Assembly (NCBI GenBank): GCA_016710635.1
Contig: JADJVL010000005.1
Span: 1 to 64,000 of the forward strand
From: Holophagaceae bacterium
GTDB lineage: Bacteria > Acidobacteriota > Holophagae > Holophagales > Holophagaceae
Direction: 5' to 3'
DNA: 64,000 nucleotides
Position 1 is the first letter of the stretch. Every line of letters begins with the position of its first letter. The notes below the pieces were generated by a model. It saw only the letters and a program-made list of their open reading frames with translations, was not told the DNA's origin and searched no databases. A program made the translations under genes and the position numbers. Below are positions 46,318-55,749 of this stretch, one piece after another.

Positions 46318-48366
46318 TTGGCGCCGCGCTTCCCGCCCCGCCTGTTGGGGTGCCTGGCGGCCTGCGCGCCTCTCCTTGCGCAGGCTCCCGGCGCCGTTCC
46401 CGCCCAGCGGCCCCTTCCCGGGGTCCAATCCCCCCGGCCCGCCGCCGGGATCGAGGATCTGCCGCGCCTGCAGGTCCTGGTGGAGGCCGCCGAGAAGGCC
46501 CTGGAGGCCGGCGATGAGGACGCGGCCTTCGACCGTTGCGAAGAGGCCGACGTCCTCATCGCCGACTGGTCCGACGCGGCCCTCGGGAAACCCGCGACGA
46601 TGGCCCTGCTGGAGCGCCTTCGGGCCGTCCATCACGAGGTGGCCAGCGAGGAGGAGGCCAGCAGCCCCGCGGCCGCGGCGGCCCCAACCGTGCATCCGCT
46701 CCTGGAGGAGGAGATCATCGCCCTGAGCGGCGAGGAACTGCGCCTGGACCTCGAACGCGTGCGGGCCGCGGAGGAAGGCAACCAGTACGACTTCCCCATC
46801 GACCTGAACGACAAGGTGGTCACCATGGTGCACACCTTCACTACCACCAAGCGGGGCTTCCTGGAGAACAGCCTGGGAAGGGCTTCACGCTTCCTGCCCA
46901 TGGTGCGGCAGGTCTTCGGCGAGGAAGGCATCCCCCAGGACCTGGCCTACCTGGCGGTCATCGAATCGGGCTTCCGCAACCAGGCCAAGAGCCGGGCCGC
47001 GGCGGTGGGCATGTGGCAGTTCATGCGCAGCACGGGCCGCATCTTCGGGCTCAGCGGCAACGGCTGGGTGGAGGAGCGCCGGGACCCGGTGAAGGCCACC
47101 CGCGCCGCCGCCCGGTACCTCAAGCGCCTCTATCAGATCTCCGGGGACTGGTACCTGGCCCTGGTGGGCTACAACGCCGGGCCCCTCACCGTGGAGCGGG
47201 CGGTGCAGGCCCTCGATTCCCGGAATTTCTGGGATCTCTACCGCTCCCGCTACCTCCGCAACGAGACCAAGAACTACGTGCCGAGCCTTTGCGCCGCCAT
47301 CCTCGTGGGCAAGAACCCCGAGCGCTTCGGGATCTTCGTCCCCCCGCAGGTCCCCTATGTCTTCGAGACCGTGGAAGTGGACAAGATGACCAGTCTCGCG
47401 GTGCTCGCGCGATTCGCCGGCACCGACGTGGAGTCCCTCAAGGACCTGAATCCGGAGCTGCTACGGGGCACCACTCCGCCGGGCCGCTACATCCTGAAGG
47501 TGCCGCCAGGGACCTCCGGCACGGTGAACCGGGCGCTCTCGAGAATCCCCAGTGGCGAGCGGCTGGACTTCAAGACCTACCTCGTCCGCAAGGGCGACAC
47601 GCCGGAACGCGTGGCCTCCCGCTTCAAGCTCAGCGCCGACGAGCTGCTGTCCGCCAACGACCTGGGCCGGGCCCAGTTCAAGGCGGGCCGGCGGATCCAG
47701 GTGCCGCCGCCGGCGCCCCTGGCCATCGACACCCGGGATCTCCTCTCCACCGAGGAGCGTTCCCGCATCCTCGGCGAGCAGCCCCTGGCTTCGCTTCCGA
47801 ACATTCCGGGGCCGGCCCCGGCGGTTCCGCCCGCCCAGCCGTCCGTCGGCGAAACCCCTCAGGCGGCCCCACCCGTGCCTCCCGTGGCCGCTCCGGCCCC
47901 GGCTCCGGCCCCGCGGCCGCCAGTCCTGGTGCCGGTTCCGCCCAGGCCACAGCCTTCCAGCCCTGCGCCCACCGAGCCATCGTTCCAACCTCGGCCCGCG
48001 GCTCCCGCCCCTCCGGTGGCACGCACCACCGTGGCCACCACTGGTTCGACCCTGGCGTCCATCGCGCGGGATTTTGGCGTCCCCTACGCCGAGCTGGCGC
48101 GCCTGAACCCTGAGGCCGTCCGCACCCTCAGGCCCGGCGACCCGGTGCGACTCCCCGACGCGGTGCAGGCCGCGGGGCCGGCCGCAGCGCAGGCCTTCAC
48201 GGCTCCTGCGCCCGCAGTGGGAGGGTTCCATACGGTGAACCGTGGCGAAACCGTCTTTTCCATCGCGAAACGCTATGGCGTTTCCGTGGAGGAGCTCCGG
48301 AACTGGAATGGCCTGAAGGGCAATGCCATCCAGCGGGGGCAGCGGCTGCGGGTGTCCCCTCGATGA
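46318..48366 (+). CDS. Membrane-bound lytic murein transglycosylase, MltD-like, with three LysM domains
   Basis: 682 aa from a TTG one base after gcvH. A signal peptide ends near APLLAQAPG. A helical prefix precedes the SLT domain with catalytic Glu216 in LAVIESGFRN and GMWQFMRSTGR. Two features characteristic of MltD follow, NYVPSLCAAILVGKNP and a PGRYILKVP segment. LysM repeats lie near 421-465, 569-614 and 637-682, with a Pro/Ala-rich linker of about 100 residues between the first two. It cuts glycan strands in the cell wall while LysM holds peptidoglycan. Whether Cys lipidation applies to this start is unclear. Confidence 0.9.
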   Translation: MAPRFPPRLLGCLAACAPLLAQAPGAVPAQRPLPGVQSPRPAAGIEDLPRLQVLVEAAEKALEAGDEDAAFDRCEEADVLIADWSDAALGKPATMALLERLRAVHHEVASEEEASSPAAAAAPTVHPLLEEEIIALSGEELRLDLERVRAAEEGNQYDFPIDLNDKVVTMVHTFTTTKRGFLENSLGRASRFLPMVRQVFGEEGIPQDLAYLAVIESGFRNQAKSRAAAVGMWQFMRSTGRIFGLSGNGWVEERRDPVKATRAAARYLKRLYQISGDWYLALVGYNAGPLTVERAVQALDSRNFWDLYRSRYLRNETKNYVPSLCAAILVGKNPERFGIFVPPQVPYVFETVEVDKMTSLAVLARFAGTDVESLKDLNPELLRGTTPPGRYILKVPPGTSGTVNRALSRIPSGERLDFKTYLVRKGDTPERVASRFKLSADELLSANDLGRAQFKAGRRIQVPPPAPLAIDTRDLLSTEERSRILGEQPLASLPNIPGPAPAVPPAQPSVGETPQAAPPVPPVAAPAPAPAPRPPVLVPVPPRPQPSSPAPTEPSFQPRPAAPAPPVARTTVATTGSTLASIARDFGVPYAELARLNPEAVRTLRPGDPVRLPDAVQAAGPAAAQAFTAPAPAVGGFHTVNRGETVFSIAKRYGVSVEELRNWNGLKGNAIQRGQRLRVSPR

Positions 48367-48415
48367 TTCGCCCTTGATCAACGGGGGCAGGCGTGGGAGA
48401 CTTTCAGTTCCCCAT

Positions 48416-48491
<76 letters not shown>

Positions 48492-48496
48492 AGACA

Positions 48497-48522
48497 AGCG
48501 CCGCCGAGAGGCGGCGCTTTTT
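48497..48522 (+). terminator. Intrinsic terminator after tRNA-Ala
   Basis: AGCGCCGCC pairs with GGCGGCGCT around GAGA and is followed by TTTTT. A textbook terminator 5 bp after the CCA end. Confidence 0.9.
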
Positions 48523-48555
48523 CGTGCAGCGGGGGCCTTGCCCCGCTGCTTTCAT

Positions 48556-48683
48556 ACCGGTGACCGGATGGCAGATGCGCAGTAGCAAGACCGCAGGCGT
48601 TCCTCGCTCCTCGCCGGGGCCCCGCTTCGCGGAGGACCTTCAGTCCTCCGCTACGCGACCCGGCGGTCGCTAGGGTCACCGGT
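48556..48683. repeat. Inverted-repeat-bounded 128-bp intergenic element near tRNA-Ala
   Basis: ACCGGTGACC at 48556-48565 and its exact complement at 48674-48683 bound the element. Inside is a 9-bp hairpin GCGGAGGAC-CTTCA-GTCCTCCGC (48629-48651). The right arm continues to GGTCACCGGTTC, identical over 12 bases to the tRNA-Ala T-arm region at 48460-48471. No reading frame of interest. Looks like a small repeat or tRNA-linked scar. Confidence 0.5.
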
Positions 48684-48705
48684 TCTTGGTTCCCTCGAAC
48701 CTTTC

Positions 48706-48741
48706 CTTCAACTTCAACTTCAACTTCAACTTCAACTTCAA
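48706..48741 (+). repeat. Six perfect copies of the hexamer CTTCAA, ahead of the ABC-F gene
   Basis: The perfect array is followed by four imperfect copies (CTTCGTA twice, CTTCTA, CTTCAA) up to 48767. The start codon is at 48777, with AAGAG near 48764 as the presumed ribosome-binding site. The array is therefore in the promoter or 5' leader. Confidence 0.85.
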
Positions 48742-48776
48742 CTTCGTACTTCGTACTTCTACTTCAAGAGCCTTTC

Positions 48777-50765
48777 ATGCTTGCTTCGCTCAACCATGTG
48801 TCGCTGGCCTTCGGACCGCAGGAGGTGCTGAGGGATGTGACGTGGGCGCTGGAGGAGGGCGAGGTCTGGGGGCTCATCGGGCGCAACGGGGCCGGGAAGA
48901 GCACGGTGTTCAAGCTGCTGCTCGGGGAGCTGGAGGCGGACGCGGGCACGGTGGTGCGGCCGACGAAGGAGCGGGGGGTGCGCTTCGGCCACTACGCCCA
49001 GGACCTGATCCCGGAGACCGGCGGCAGCATCCTCGAGGAGGCCCTGGCGGCCTTCGGGGACGTGGAGAAGCTGCAGCACGAGATGCGCGAGCTCGAGCAC
49101 CGCATGGCCGAAAACCCAGCCGACCTGGACGCGGTGATGGCGCGCTACCAGGAAGCCACGGAGGCCTTCGAGCACGCGGACGGCTTCAGCATCCGCGCCC
49201 GGGCGGAAAGCATCCTGCAATCCCTGGGCTTCCGGCAGGACCAGTTCGAGCAGCCGGTGAACGCCCTCAGCGGCGGGCAGAAGAGCCGGGTGATGCTGGC
49301 CAAGGCCATCCTGCAGGGCCTGGACCTGCTGCTGCTGGACGAGCCCACCAACCACCTGGACCTGCCCAGCCTGCGGTGGCTGGAGCAGTTCATCCTGGAA
49401 AGCACGGCGACGGTGGTGGTCATCAGCCACGACCGCTACTTCCTGGACCGCACGGCGACCTCGATCCTCGAGCTGGAGCTGGGCCGCAGCCGGGTCTACG
49501 AAGGCAACTACTCCGAGTTCATGGAGAAGAAGGAGGCGGAGCTGGAGGCCGCCGCCAAGGCCTTCGAGCTGCAGCAGTCCTACATCTCGAAGCAGGAGGA
49601 CTACATCCGCCGCAACATCGCCGGCGTGAAGACCAAGCAGGCCCGGGGCAGGCGGACGCACCTTTCGAAGATGGCGCGCCTGGAGAAGCCCCTGCGGGAC
49701 CGCCGGAAGGTCAAGTTCAGCTTCCCCGAAACCGTCCGCAGCGGGGATGTGGCCCTCGTACTGGAGGACGCGTCCGTGGGCTACGACGGGAAGGCCCTCG
49801 CCGAGCCCATCGAGCAGCTGCAGATCAAGCGGGGCCAGAAGGTGGGCATCGTCGGGCTGAACGGCACCGGCAAGTCCACCCTGCTCAAGGCCATCGCCGG
49901 GGAGCTGCCCTTCATCCAGGGCCGCGCCCGCCTGGGCAGCCAGGTGAAACTCGGCTACTTCGACCAGCACCACAAGAACCTCGACGCCCGCAACACGGTC
50001 TTCTCCCAGATCCATGGCGTGAACTCCGCCGCCACCAAGCAGGATGTCTTCGGCTTCCTCGCCAAGTTCCAGTTCCAGAGGGAGGACGCCTGTGCCAAGC
50101 CCGTCACCGCCCTGTCCGGCGGCGAGCGCGCGCGCCTCAGCATCGCCACCCTCATCCGGGAGGGCGTGAACCTCCTGCTCCTCGACGAACCCACCAACCA
50201 CATGGACATCCCAAGCATGGAAGCGGTGGAGGACGCCATCCTCGCCTTCCCCGGCGCCGCCATCGTCGTCACCCACGACCGCTACCTCCTGGGCCGGGTG
50301 GCGGACAGCCTGCTGCGCATCCACGAAGGCAAGTCCGAGTTCCGGGAAGGCGGCTACGAGGAGAACCAGGCCTGGGTGGATCTGGACCTGGGCAGCGAGG
50401 ACGAAGCCGGCGATGGCGTGAAGGTCCCAGAGGCGAAGTCCGGTGGCCGGAAGCCCGAGCCCCCAACGAAGCGGCCAGAACCGAAGGGCGAAGCCTCCAA
50501 GCCGACGGCGCCGAAGCCCATCGACAAGGAGAAGCAGAAGACCCAGAAGCGCCTCGAACGGAAAGTGGGCGAGGCGGAAACGCGTGTGGGCGAGTTGGAA
50601 GCGAAACTGGCGGCCCTCGGACTGGAGCTGGCCGCCATGGACCCCGCCGACTGGCAGGCTTTCAGCACGAAGCTGGATGCGCAGAAGGGGCTGGAGACCG
50701 AACTCGCCTACGCCATGGGCGAATGGGAAGAGGCCCAGGCGGAACTGGAGAAGACGGCGGGCTGA
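48777..50765 (+). CDS. ABC-F family ATPase
   Basis: 662 aa, no membrane helices. Two ABC cassettes: Walker A GRNGAGKST and GLNGTGKST, signatures LSGGQKSRVML and LSGGERARLSI, and Walker B LLLLDEPTNHLD and LLLLDEPTNHMD. The cassettes are joined by the family linker (around QSYISKQEDYIRRN). The C terminus is a charged coiled coil (IDKEKQKTQKRLERKVGEAETRV onward). ABC-F proteins act on the ribosome, in translation control or antibiotic protection; the subfamily cannot be told by eye. The leader holds the CTTCAA array, so expression may vary with copy number. Confidence 0.9.
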   Translation: MLASLNHVSLAFGPQEVLRDVTWALEEGEVWGLIGRNGAGKSTVFKLLLGELEADAGTVVRPTKERGVRFGHYAQDLIPETGGSILEEALAAFGDVEKLQHEMRELEHRMAENPADLDAVMARYQEATEAFEHADGFSIRARAESILQSLGFRQDQFEQPVNALSGGQKSRVMLAKAILQGLDLLLLDEPTNHLDLPSLRWLEQFILESTATVVVISHDRYFLDRTATSILELELGRSRVYEGNYSEFMEKKEAELEAAAKAFELQQSYISKQEDYIRRNIAGVKTKQARGRRTHLSKMARLEKPLRDRRKVKFSFPETVRSGDVALVLEDASVGYDGKALAEPIEQLQIKRGQKVGIVGLNGTGKSTLLKAIAGELPFIQGRARLGSQVKLGYFDQHHKNLDARNTVFSQIHGVNSAATKQDVFGFLAKFQFQREDACAKPVTALSGGERARLSIATLIREGVNLLLLDEPTNHMDIPSMEAVEDAILAFPGAAIVVTHDRYLLGRVADSLLRIHEGKSEFREGGYEENQAWVDLDLGSEDEAGDGVKVPEAKSGGRKPEPPTKRPEPKGEASKPTAPKPIDKEKQKTQKRLERKVGEAETRVGELEAKLAALGLELAAMDPADWQAFSTKLDAQKGLETELAYAMGEWEEAQAELEKTAG

Positions 50766-50811
50766 TGCGTTTGCGTGGGGCGTGCCTGCAACGGATGCGG
50801 GTCGCGCCGCC

Positions 50812-51417
50812 TCAGGTGCGCATGGCCTTGCGCCAGGTGAGCTCGTAGCGGTGGTGGAAGGAGGGCGCTTCGGGCCCTTCGGGCAGGATCCGGACCTGTA
50901 CGGCCTCCGCGCCGCAGCGCTCGAGGGCGCGCCTGAGCACGGAGGGCAGCAGCAGGTCGTGCCAGCCGGGATAAGGCACGAAGGCCCAGAGGTCCAGCAC
51001 CGCGCGGTCCGGCCCGACCTCGTCCAGCCGGACCACGCCGCCCTTGTGGTAGTGCTGGAAGAGGCGGGGCAGAGCCTCCACGGTCAGGGCGGGATCGAGG
51101 GCGCGCTGGATCCAGGGATGGGCGTGCTCGAGGAGCTGGTCGGCGATGCTGCGGCCCCGGGGCAGGGTCGCGTGGGCCTTGGCGAAGGCGTTGATCCAGG
51201 CGGTGACCGCCTCGATGGGCACCCAGTCCGGGAGCTCCAGGTCGGCCTCCGCCAGGGCCCGGGCCTCGGGTTCCAGGGTGGCGACGAGTTCCGACCAGGC
51301 CTTCAAGTCGAGGGTGCCGGCCACGGAGGCGCGCACCATCCGGGCCATGGAGGCGCGCATGTGGGTGACCCTGGCCTCTTCCTCGGGCACCGGTGGCGGG
51401 ATGGCTGGGCTTTCCAT
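50812..51417 (-). CDS. Hypothetical protein
   Basis: 201 aa from MESPAIPPPV. Soluble alpha/beta protein; central segment ALPRLFQHYHKGGVVRLDEVGPDRAVLDLW and a closing YELTWRKAM. The pattern is reminiscent of the DUF2378-type proteins of Myxococcota, but this is only an impression. Divergent from coaX across a 103-bp gap in which no element stands out. Confidence 0.65.
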   Translation of the reverse strand: MESPAIPPPVPEEEARVTHMRASMARMVRASVAGTLDLKAWSELVATLEPEARALAEADLELPDWVPIEAVTAWINAFAKAHATLPRGRSIADQLLEHAHPWIQRALDPALTVEALPRLFQHYHKGGVVRLDEVGPDRAVLDLWAFVPYPGWHDLLLPSVLRRALERCGAEAVQVRILPEGPEAPSFHHRYELTWRKAMRT

Positions 51418-51520
51418 GGCCCCAGGATGGCAGGTCCGTCCTCCAGCCGCGGTTCTTCGAACCCTTCGCGCGCCTTGCCGGTCACAGCCCCGAGCCGCCA
51501 TGCTGGTCGGCGGGGGATCC

Positions 51521-52318
51521 ATGAGCCTGCTGCTCGCCGTCGACGTCGGCAACACCAACATCGTGATGGGCGTCTTCGACGTGTCGAAGGGCGTGGGCGG
51601 CGGCCTGCTGCACTCCTGGCGCCTGGCCACGAGCCGGGAGCGCACCGCGGACGAATACGGCCTTTCCACCCTGGCCCTGCTGCGCCACGCCGACCTGGAG
51701 GCCTCCGCCATCAAGCACATGGTGGTCTCCAGCGTCGTGCCGCCCCTCCATCCCGTGCTGGAGGCCTGGGCGCGGGTCTACTTCAAGCTGGAGCCCCTCT
51801 GGATCGAGCCGGGCATCCGCTCGGGCCTGAAGATCGCCATCGAGAACCCCGCGGAACTCGGCGCGGACCGCCTGGTGAACGCCGTGGCCGGCGTGGCCAA
51901 GTATGGCGCGCCCCTCATCGCCGTGGACTTCGGCACGGCCACCAGCTTCGACGTGGTGAGCGCGGCGGGAGAGTTCCTGGGAGGGCTCATCACGCCGGGC
52001 CTGAAGATCAGCGCCGAAGCGCTTTTCCAGCGGGCTTCGCGGCTGCCGCGCATCGAAATCACCGAACCGGAGCGCCTCGTGGGACGCAACACGGTGCAGG
52101 CCATGCAGTCGGGTCTCTTCTACGGCTATGTGGGCCTGGTGGACGGCATCCTGGCGCGCCTGCTGGCCGACATGCCTCAGGCCGCCGTGGTGGCCACCGG
52201 CGGCCTGGGCCGGGTGATCACCCCCGCCAGCAAGTACATCCAGCACCTCGAGCCCGACCTGACCCTGGAGGGCCTCCGCATCCTCTGGCTGAAGAACCGG
52301 GGCGGGAAGAAGGCGTGA
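51521..52318 (+). CDS. coaX: Type III pantothenate kinase
   Basis: 265 aa from ATG 51521; an ATG seven codons earlier is possible. The ATP-binding opening LLAVDVGNTNIVMG, central GADRLVNAV, DFGTATSFDVV with LGGLITPGL, and ATGGLGRVI are the CoaX set. Makes 4'-phosphopantothenate for CoA. The stop overlaps the birA GTG (GTGA). Confidence 0.95.
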   Translation: MSLLLAVDVGNTNIVMGVFDVSKGVGGGLLHSWRLATSRERTADEYGLSTLALLRHADLEASAIKHMVVSSVVPPLHPVLEAWARVYFKLEPLWIEPGIRSGLKIAIENPAELGADRLVNAVAGVAKYGAPLIAVDFGTATSFDVVSAAGEFLGGLITPGLKISAEALFQRASRLPRIEITEPERLVGRNTVQAMQSGLFYGYVGLVDGILARLLADMPQAAVVATGGLGRVITPASKYIQHLEPDLTLEGLRILWLKNRGGKKA

Positions 52319-52989
52319 GCCTGCCCCTCATCCATCTCGCCGAGGTGGATTCCACCCAGGCCTTCCTGCGCCGCCACCGGGAGCTCGGGTTCTGCGCCGT
52401 GCTTGCGGATGCCCAACTCGAGGGCCGGGGCCGCCAGGGCAACGCCTGGATCAGCGCCGCCGGGGCCGGCCTGTGGCTGAGCGCCGCGCTGCCCGTGCCG
52501 GAGCTGGCGCCGGGCCTGGTGCTGCAGCGGGCCATGGCCGCGGTCATCGCGGCGCTGCCGGCCTGCGGCCTGGGGCTGAAGTGGCCCAACGACCTGCTGG
52601 GCCTGCGGGACGGACGGCGGGTGAAGCTCGGCGGCATCCTGGGCGAGCGCAGCGGCGATCGCCTGATCCTAGGCCTGGGGGTGAACCTCTCCGCCGCCCC
52701 GGACCTGCCGGAGCGCGCCTTTCCCGCCGCCTGCCTCGGGGACCTTGGCGTGGCGGTGCCTTCGTCTCGGGACCTGGCCCGGGCGATCCTCCTGGGGTGG
52801 TCGGATCTGGCCTCGGCGCCGGAGGTTGGTTTCCGCTGGCCCGCGGAGGGTGAGGCCATCGCCTGGGAAGGCGGGCAGGGCGTCTGCCTCGGCTGGGAAC
52901 CCGATGGCCGGCTCAAGGTGGCCGCCGCCACCGGGATCGAAAGGCTCAGCGCCGGGGAGATCCGGGGCCTGGCCGAGGCCGGGCGCTGA
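52315..52989 (+). CDS. birA: Biotin-[acetyl-CoA-carboxylase] ligase BirA (no DNA-binding domain)
   Basis: 224 aa from a GTG overlapping coaX. The biotinyl-AMP loop GRGRQGNAW, KWPNDLL and KLGGILGE are present. There is no N-terminal winged helix, so it is a ligase only, not a repressor. A short C-terminal domain (GVCLGWEPDGRLKVA) completes the fold. Confidence 0.93.
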   Translation: MSLPLIHLAEVDSTQAFLRRHRELGFCAVLADAQLEGRGRQGNAWISAAGAGLWLSAALPVPELAPGLVLQRAMAAVIAALPACGLGLKWPNDLLGLRDGRRVKLGGILGERSGDRLILGLGVNLSAAPDLPERAFPAACLGDLGVAVPSSRDLARAILLGWSDLASAPEVGFRWPAEGEAIAWEGGQGVCLGWEPDGRLKVAAATGIERLSAGEIRGLAEAGR

Positions 52990-53003
52990 GGACCTCCGAG
53001 CCT

Positions 53004-53867
53004 TCAACCTTTGGGGGGCTTGTAGTGGAAGTTCAGCTTCATCCGGAAGGGGGCGGTGAGGCCGTGGGGGGCGAGGGGTTCGAAGGTCCAGGCCTTGGCC
53101 GCCGCCACCGCCGCGGGGCCCAGAAAGGCGGGCCCCGAGACCGCGTGGGCCTGGGAGACCCGGCCGTCGGCTTCGATGACAATCGCCACGGTGACGATGC
53201 ACGGCGCCTGGGTCTGACCCGGGGCCAGCTGGTAGACCGGCTCGACCCGGTTGATGGCGACGAGCTGGTAGTCGGGGTCCTGGGGTCGCTTGAGCCCGGA
53301 GCCGCCGCCGGTGCCGCCGCCGGTGCCGCCACCGGAACCGGGACCGTGGCCCCTGCCGAGGCCGTCGCCCCCCGGCGCCAAGGGCAGGGCAGGGGTGGCC
53401 GGGACGAGGTATTCCGCCGTCTCCGGGTTGATCACCTTGGGCGTCGGCAGGGGTGCGTCGGTCACCGCGAGCCGGGGATCGACACTGCCCGTGCCGCCCT
53501 GGCCGCCTCCGGAAAGCCCCTCTTTGGGTTTTGGAACGCGCAGGCCCATGGCGAGCGGCTCCAATACGACATCCAGCTTCCGCAAGGGATCGGGGGGGCG
53601 CAGGCCGCCGCCTTCCCGAGGCCCGCCCAGCCAGCGGGGCAAGACGATCCAGGCAGCGACCAGGACCGCGTAGATCCCCAGACTCAGAGCCCGGGCGAGG
53701 CGACGGTCCGGGGGCGGCGAGGCGTGGGCGATGGCGAAGGGATCCAGGGTGGGATCCTCCGCAGCAAAGATCGTCGCCGGCCGGTAGGGGGCCAGCACGA
53801 AGGGCTGGGGCCCCGGGACATGACCCCGCGTGGGCTGGGACGGCGCTGGCTGCATGGGACCCATCAT
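53004..53867 (-). CDS. Energy transducer TonB-like protein
   Basis: 287 aa from MMGPMQPAP. One membrane helix near 70-90 (ALSLGIYAVLVAAWIVLP) lies after a long Pro-rich cytoplasmic leader. A Gly/Pro-rich linker with (GGGTG)-type repeats follows. The TonB C-terminal domain shows PVYQLAPGQTQAPCIVTVAIVIEADGRVSQAHAVSGP. It would link inner-membrane energy to an outer-membrane receptor; no exbB/exbD or receptor is beside it. The helix is set unusually far from the N terminus. It lies 46 bp after the LytR gene on the same strand. Confidence 0.82.
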   Translation of the reverse strand: MMGPMQPAPSQPTRGHVPGPQPFVLAPYRPATIFAAEDPTLDPFAIAHASPPPDRRLARALSLGIYAVLVAAWIVLPRWLGGPREGGGLRPPDPLRKLDVVLEPLAMGLRVPKPKEGLSGGGQGGTGSVDPRLAVTDAPLPTPKVINPETAEYLVPATPALPLAPGGDGLGRGHGPGSGGGTGGGTGGGSGLKRPQDPDYQLVAINRVEPVYQLAPGQTQAPCIVTVAIVIEADGRVSQAHAVSGPAFLGPAAVAAAKAWTFEPLAPHGLTAPFRMKLNFHYKPPKG

Positions 53868-53913
53868 CTCCGATCCCCCAGGGGTGTGCCCGGTATTTCG
53901 GACCACGGAAACC

Positions 53914-54690
53914 CTAGCGGTTCTCCCCCAGGAAATCCTTCACCCGTCCCATCCCGCTCTTGCTCACCGGCAGCTTGGTGCCATCGCTCAACACCGCCAC
54001 CCAGCTTTCCGAAGGCAGCTGCTCCAGGCGCACCAGGCGGTCCATCTGCAGGATCACGGAGCGGTGGATGCGCAGGAAGCGGCTGGGATCGAGCTGGGAC
54101 TCGAGACTGGCCATGGTCTGCTGCTTGAGGTAGCTCCGGCCCTCGCTCTTCAGCTCCACGTAGTCGTCGGCGCCCTGCACGAAATCCAGCTTGGACAGGG
54201 GGATCAGCGAGACTTTCGAGCCGTCCCGCACCACGATGCGCTCCAGGGGCCAGGCCTCCCTCGCCTTGGCGCTGAGCTCCGCCGGGTGGGCGACGGTGGG
54301 CACCCCGGCGTCGGCCTTGGCCTTGGCCTTCGTGAGCGCCTCCTCGAATCGGGTCTCGGAGAAGGGCTTCAGCACATAGTCCACGGCGTGGGCCTCGAAG
54401 GCCTTCAGGGCGTGCTGGTCGAAGGCGGTGATGAAGACCACCGCCGGATGCCGGTTGCGGGTCTTGGGATCGTCGATGAGCTCGAGGACCTCGAAGCCGT
54501 CCAGCTTGGGCATCTGGATGTCGAGGAAGAGCAGGTCGGGCTGGAGGTCCGCGACGGCCTTCACCGCCTCGAAGCCGTTGGCGCATTCGCCCACTACCTC
54601 GATCTCGGGATGGGCCGCGAGGTGTTCCTTGACGACGGCGCGGGCCAGTTCCTCGTCATCCACCACCAGGGCGCGGTAGGCGCGGTTCAT
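53914..54690 (-). CDS. LytTR-family response regulator
   Basis: 258 aa. The receiver has VVDDEELAR, phospho-acceptor in LLFLDIQMPKLDG and Lys in VLKPFSE. The LytTR DNA-binding domain (about 155-258) contains RFLRIHRSVILQMDRLV. Partner of the kinase whose gene overlaps it by four bases (ATGA). Such pairs commonly control envelope or autolysis genes; targets are not visible here. Confidence 0.93.
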   Translation of the reverse strand: MNRAYRALVVDDEELARAVVKEHLAAHPEIEVVGECANGFEAVKAVADLQPDLLFLDIQMPKLDGFEVLELIDDPKTRNRHPAVVFITAFDQHALKAFEAHAVDYVLKPFSETRFEEALTKAKAKADAGVPTVAHPAELSAKAREAWPLERIVVRDGSKVSLIPLSKLDFVQGADDYVELKSEGRSYLKQQTMASLESQLDPSRFLRIHRSVILQMDRLVRLEQLPSESWVAVLSDGTKLPVSKSGMGRVKDFLGENR

Positions 54691-55745
54691 GGGACCTCCA
54701 GGGGAAAGCTGAGCAGGACCTTGTGGTTGTCGTCGGCGACGCGGGTCTCGACGGCGGCGCGGTTCCCGAAGCGGCCCTGGAGCCGCTGCCGAACCTGCCG
54801 CAGGCCCAGCCCCAGGCCTTTTTTCGGAGGCTGATCCGGATCGAAGGGATTTTCCAGGGCGATGTCCACCCGATCGCCGTCCGCCTTCACGGAGATGCGC
54901 ACCGTGCCGCCTTCGGTGAGGCCCGAGATGCCGTGCTTGATGGCGTTTTCCGCCAGGGGCTGGAGCAGGAGGGGCGGCAGCTGGGCGGGCAGGGCCGGCT
55001 CGGCCACCTGCCAATCCACCACGAGCCGCGACCCGAACCGGATCTGCTCGATGGCGAGGTAGTTCCGCACGAGGTCCAGTTCTTCCTTCAAGGCGATGGA
55101 GGTGCGCTCGCCCATGGCCAGGGACCGCCGCAGGAATTCGGACAGCAGGACGCACATCTCCCGGGCCTTCTTCGAATCCACCGAGGTGAGGGCGCTGATG
55201 GAATTGAGGGCGTTGAACAGGAAGTGCGGATTGAGCTGGGCCCGCAGGGCCCGGAGTTCGGCCTCCTGGGCGAGGAGCTGGGATTCCAGGTTCCTGCGCT
55301 CGGCCTCCCTGGCCCGCTCCTGGGCGAGGATGGCGTAGTTGAGCCCCACGGAGGCCAGGTAGAGCAGCACCGCCAGCACCCACAGCACCGGCAGGGCCTT
55401 GGCGAGGCGTGCGGGCAGGTCCGCGAAGGCCGGCCAGCGGGCCATGAGGGTGGCGATGCCCAGCAGCAACCCCGTCCAGAGTCCGCCATCCACCAGGGCC
55501 GCCGCCGCCCAGGCCGCGGCGGGCCGGAACAGCCGGCCTTCCTCCACGGGCAGCGCCTTGCAGATGAACCAGCTCGTCAGGCAGATCAGGGAACCCACGG
55601 CGCTGAAGGCCAGCGCCACCGCGATGGATTCCCCCAGGCGCCAGCCCTGGCTCAGGCCCATGTAGCCCAGGAGCCCCGTGAGGGGCACCCAGGCGAGGAA
55701 GTAGGCCAGGCGTCGCGGCCGGCTGGAGAGGATGGGATGCAGCAA
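54687..55745 (-). CDS. LytS-type membrane sensor histidine kinase
   Basis: 352 aa from TTG 55745 with AAGGA upstream. Four or more hydrophobic helices fill residues 10-145. The His_kinase (PF06580-type) transmitter has ALRAQLNPHFLFNALNSISAL with the phospho-His, and an ATPase with PLAENAIKHGISG and GLGLGLRQVRQRL. Starts 4 bp after the LiaF-like gene, so it is part of the operon. Confidence 0.92.
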   Translation of the reverse strand: MLHPILSSRPRRLAYFLAWVPLTGLLGYMGLSQGWRLGESIAVALAFSAVGSLICLTSWFICKALPVEEGRLFRPAAAWAAAALVDGGLWTGLLLGIATLMARWPAFADLPARLAKALPVLWVLAVLLYLASVGLNYAILAQERAREAERRNLESQLLAQEAELRALRAQLNPHFLFNALNSISALTSVDSKKAREMCVLLSEFLRRSLAMGERTSIALKEELDLVRNYLAIEQIRFGSRLVVDWQVAEPALPAQLPPLLLQPLAENAIKHGISGLTEGGTVRISVKADGDRVDIALENPFDPDQPPKKGLGLGLRQVRQRLQGRFGNRAAVETRVADDNHKVLLSFPLEVP

Positions 55746-55749
55746 GGGA

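Noticed and set aside
48706..48767. CRISPR-like array
   Set aside because: The repeat is 6 bp with no spacers, so it is a simple sequence repeat.
50443..52989. Very long open frame of 848 codons on the plus strand
   Set aside because: Only its last 225 codons (birA) have protein character; the rest is a GC-rich shadow of the ABC-F, hypothetical and coaX genes.
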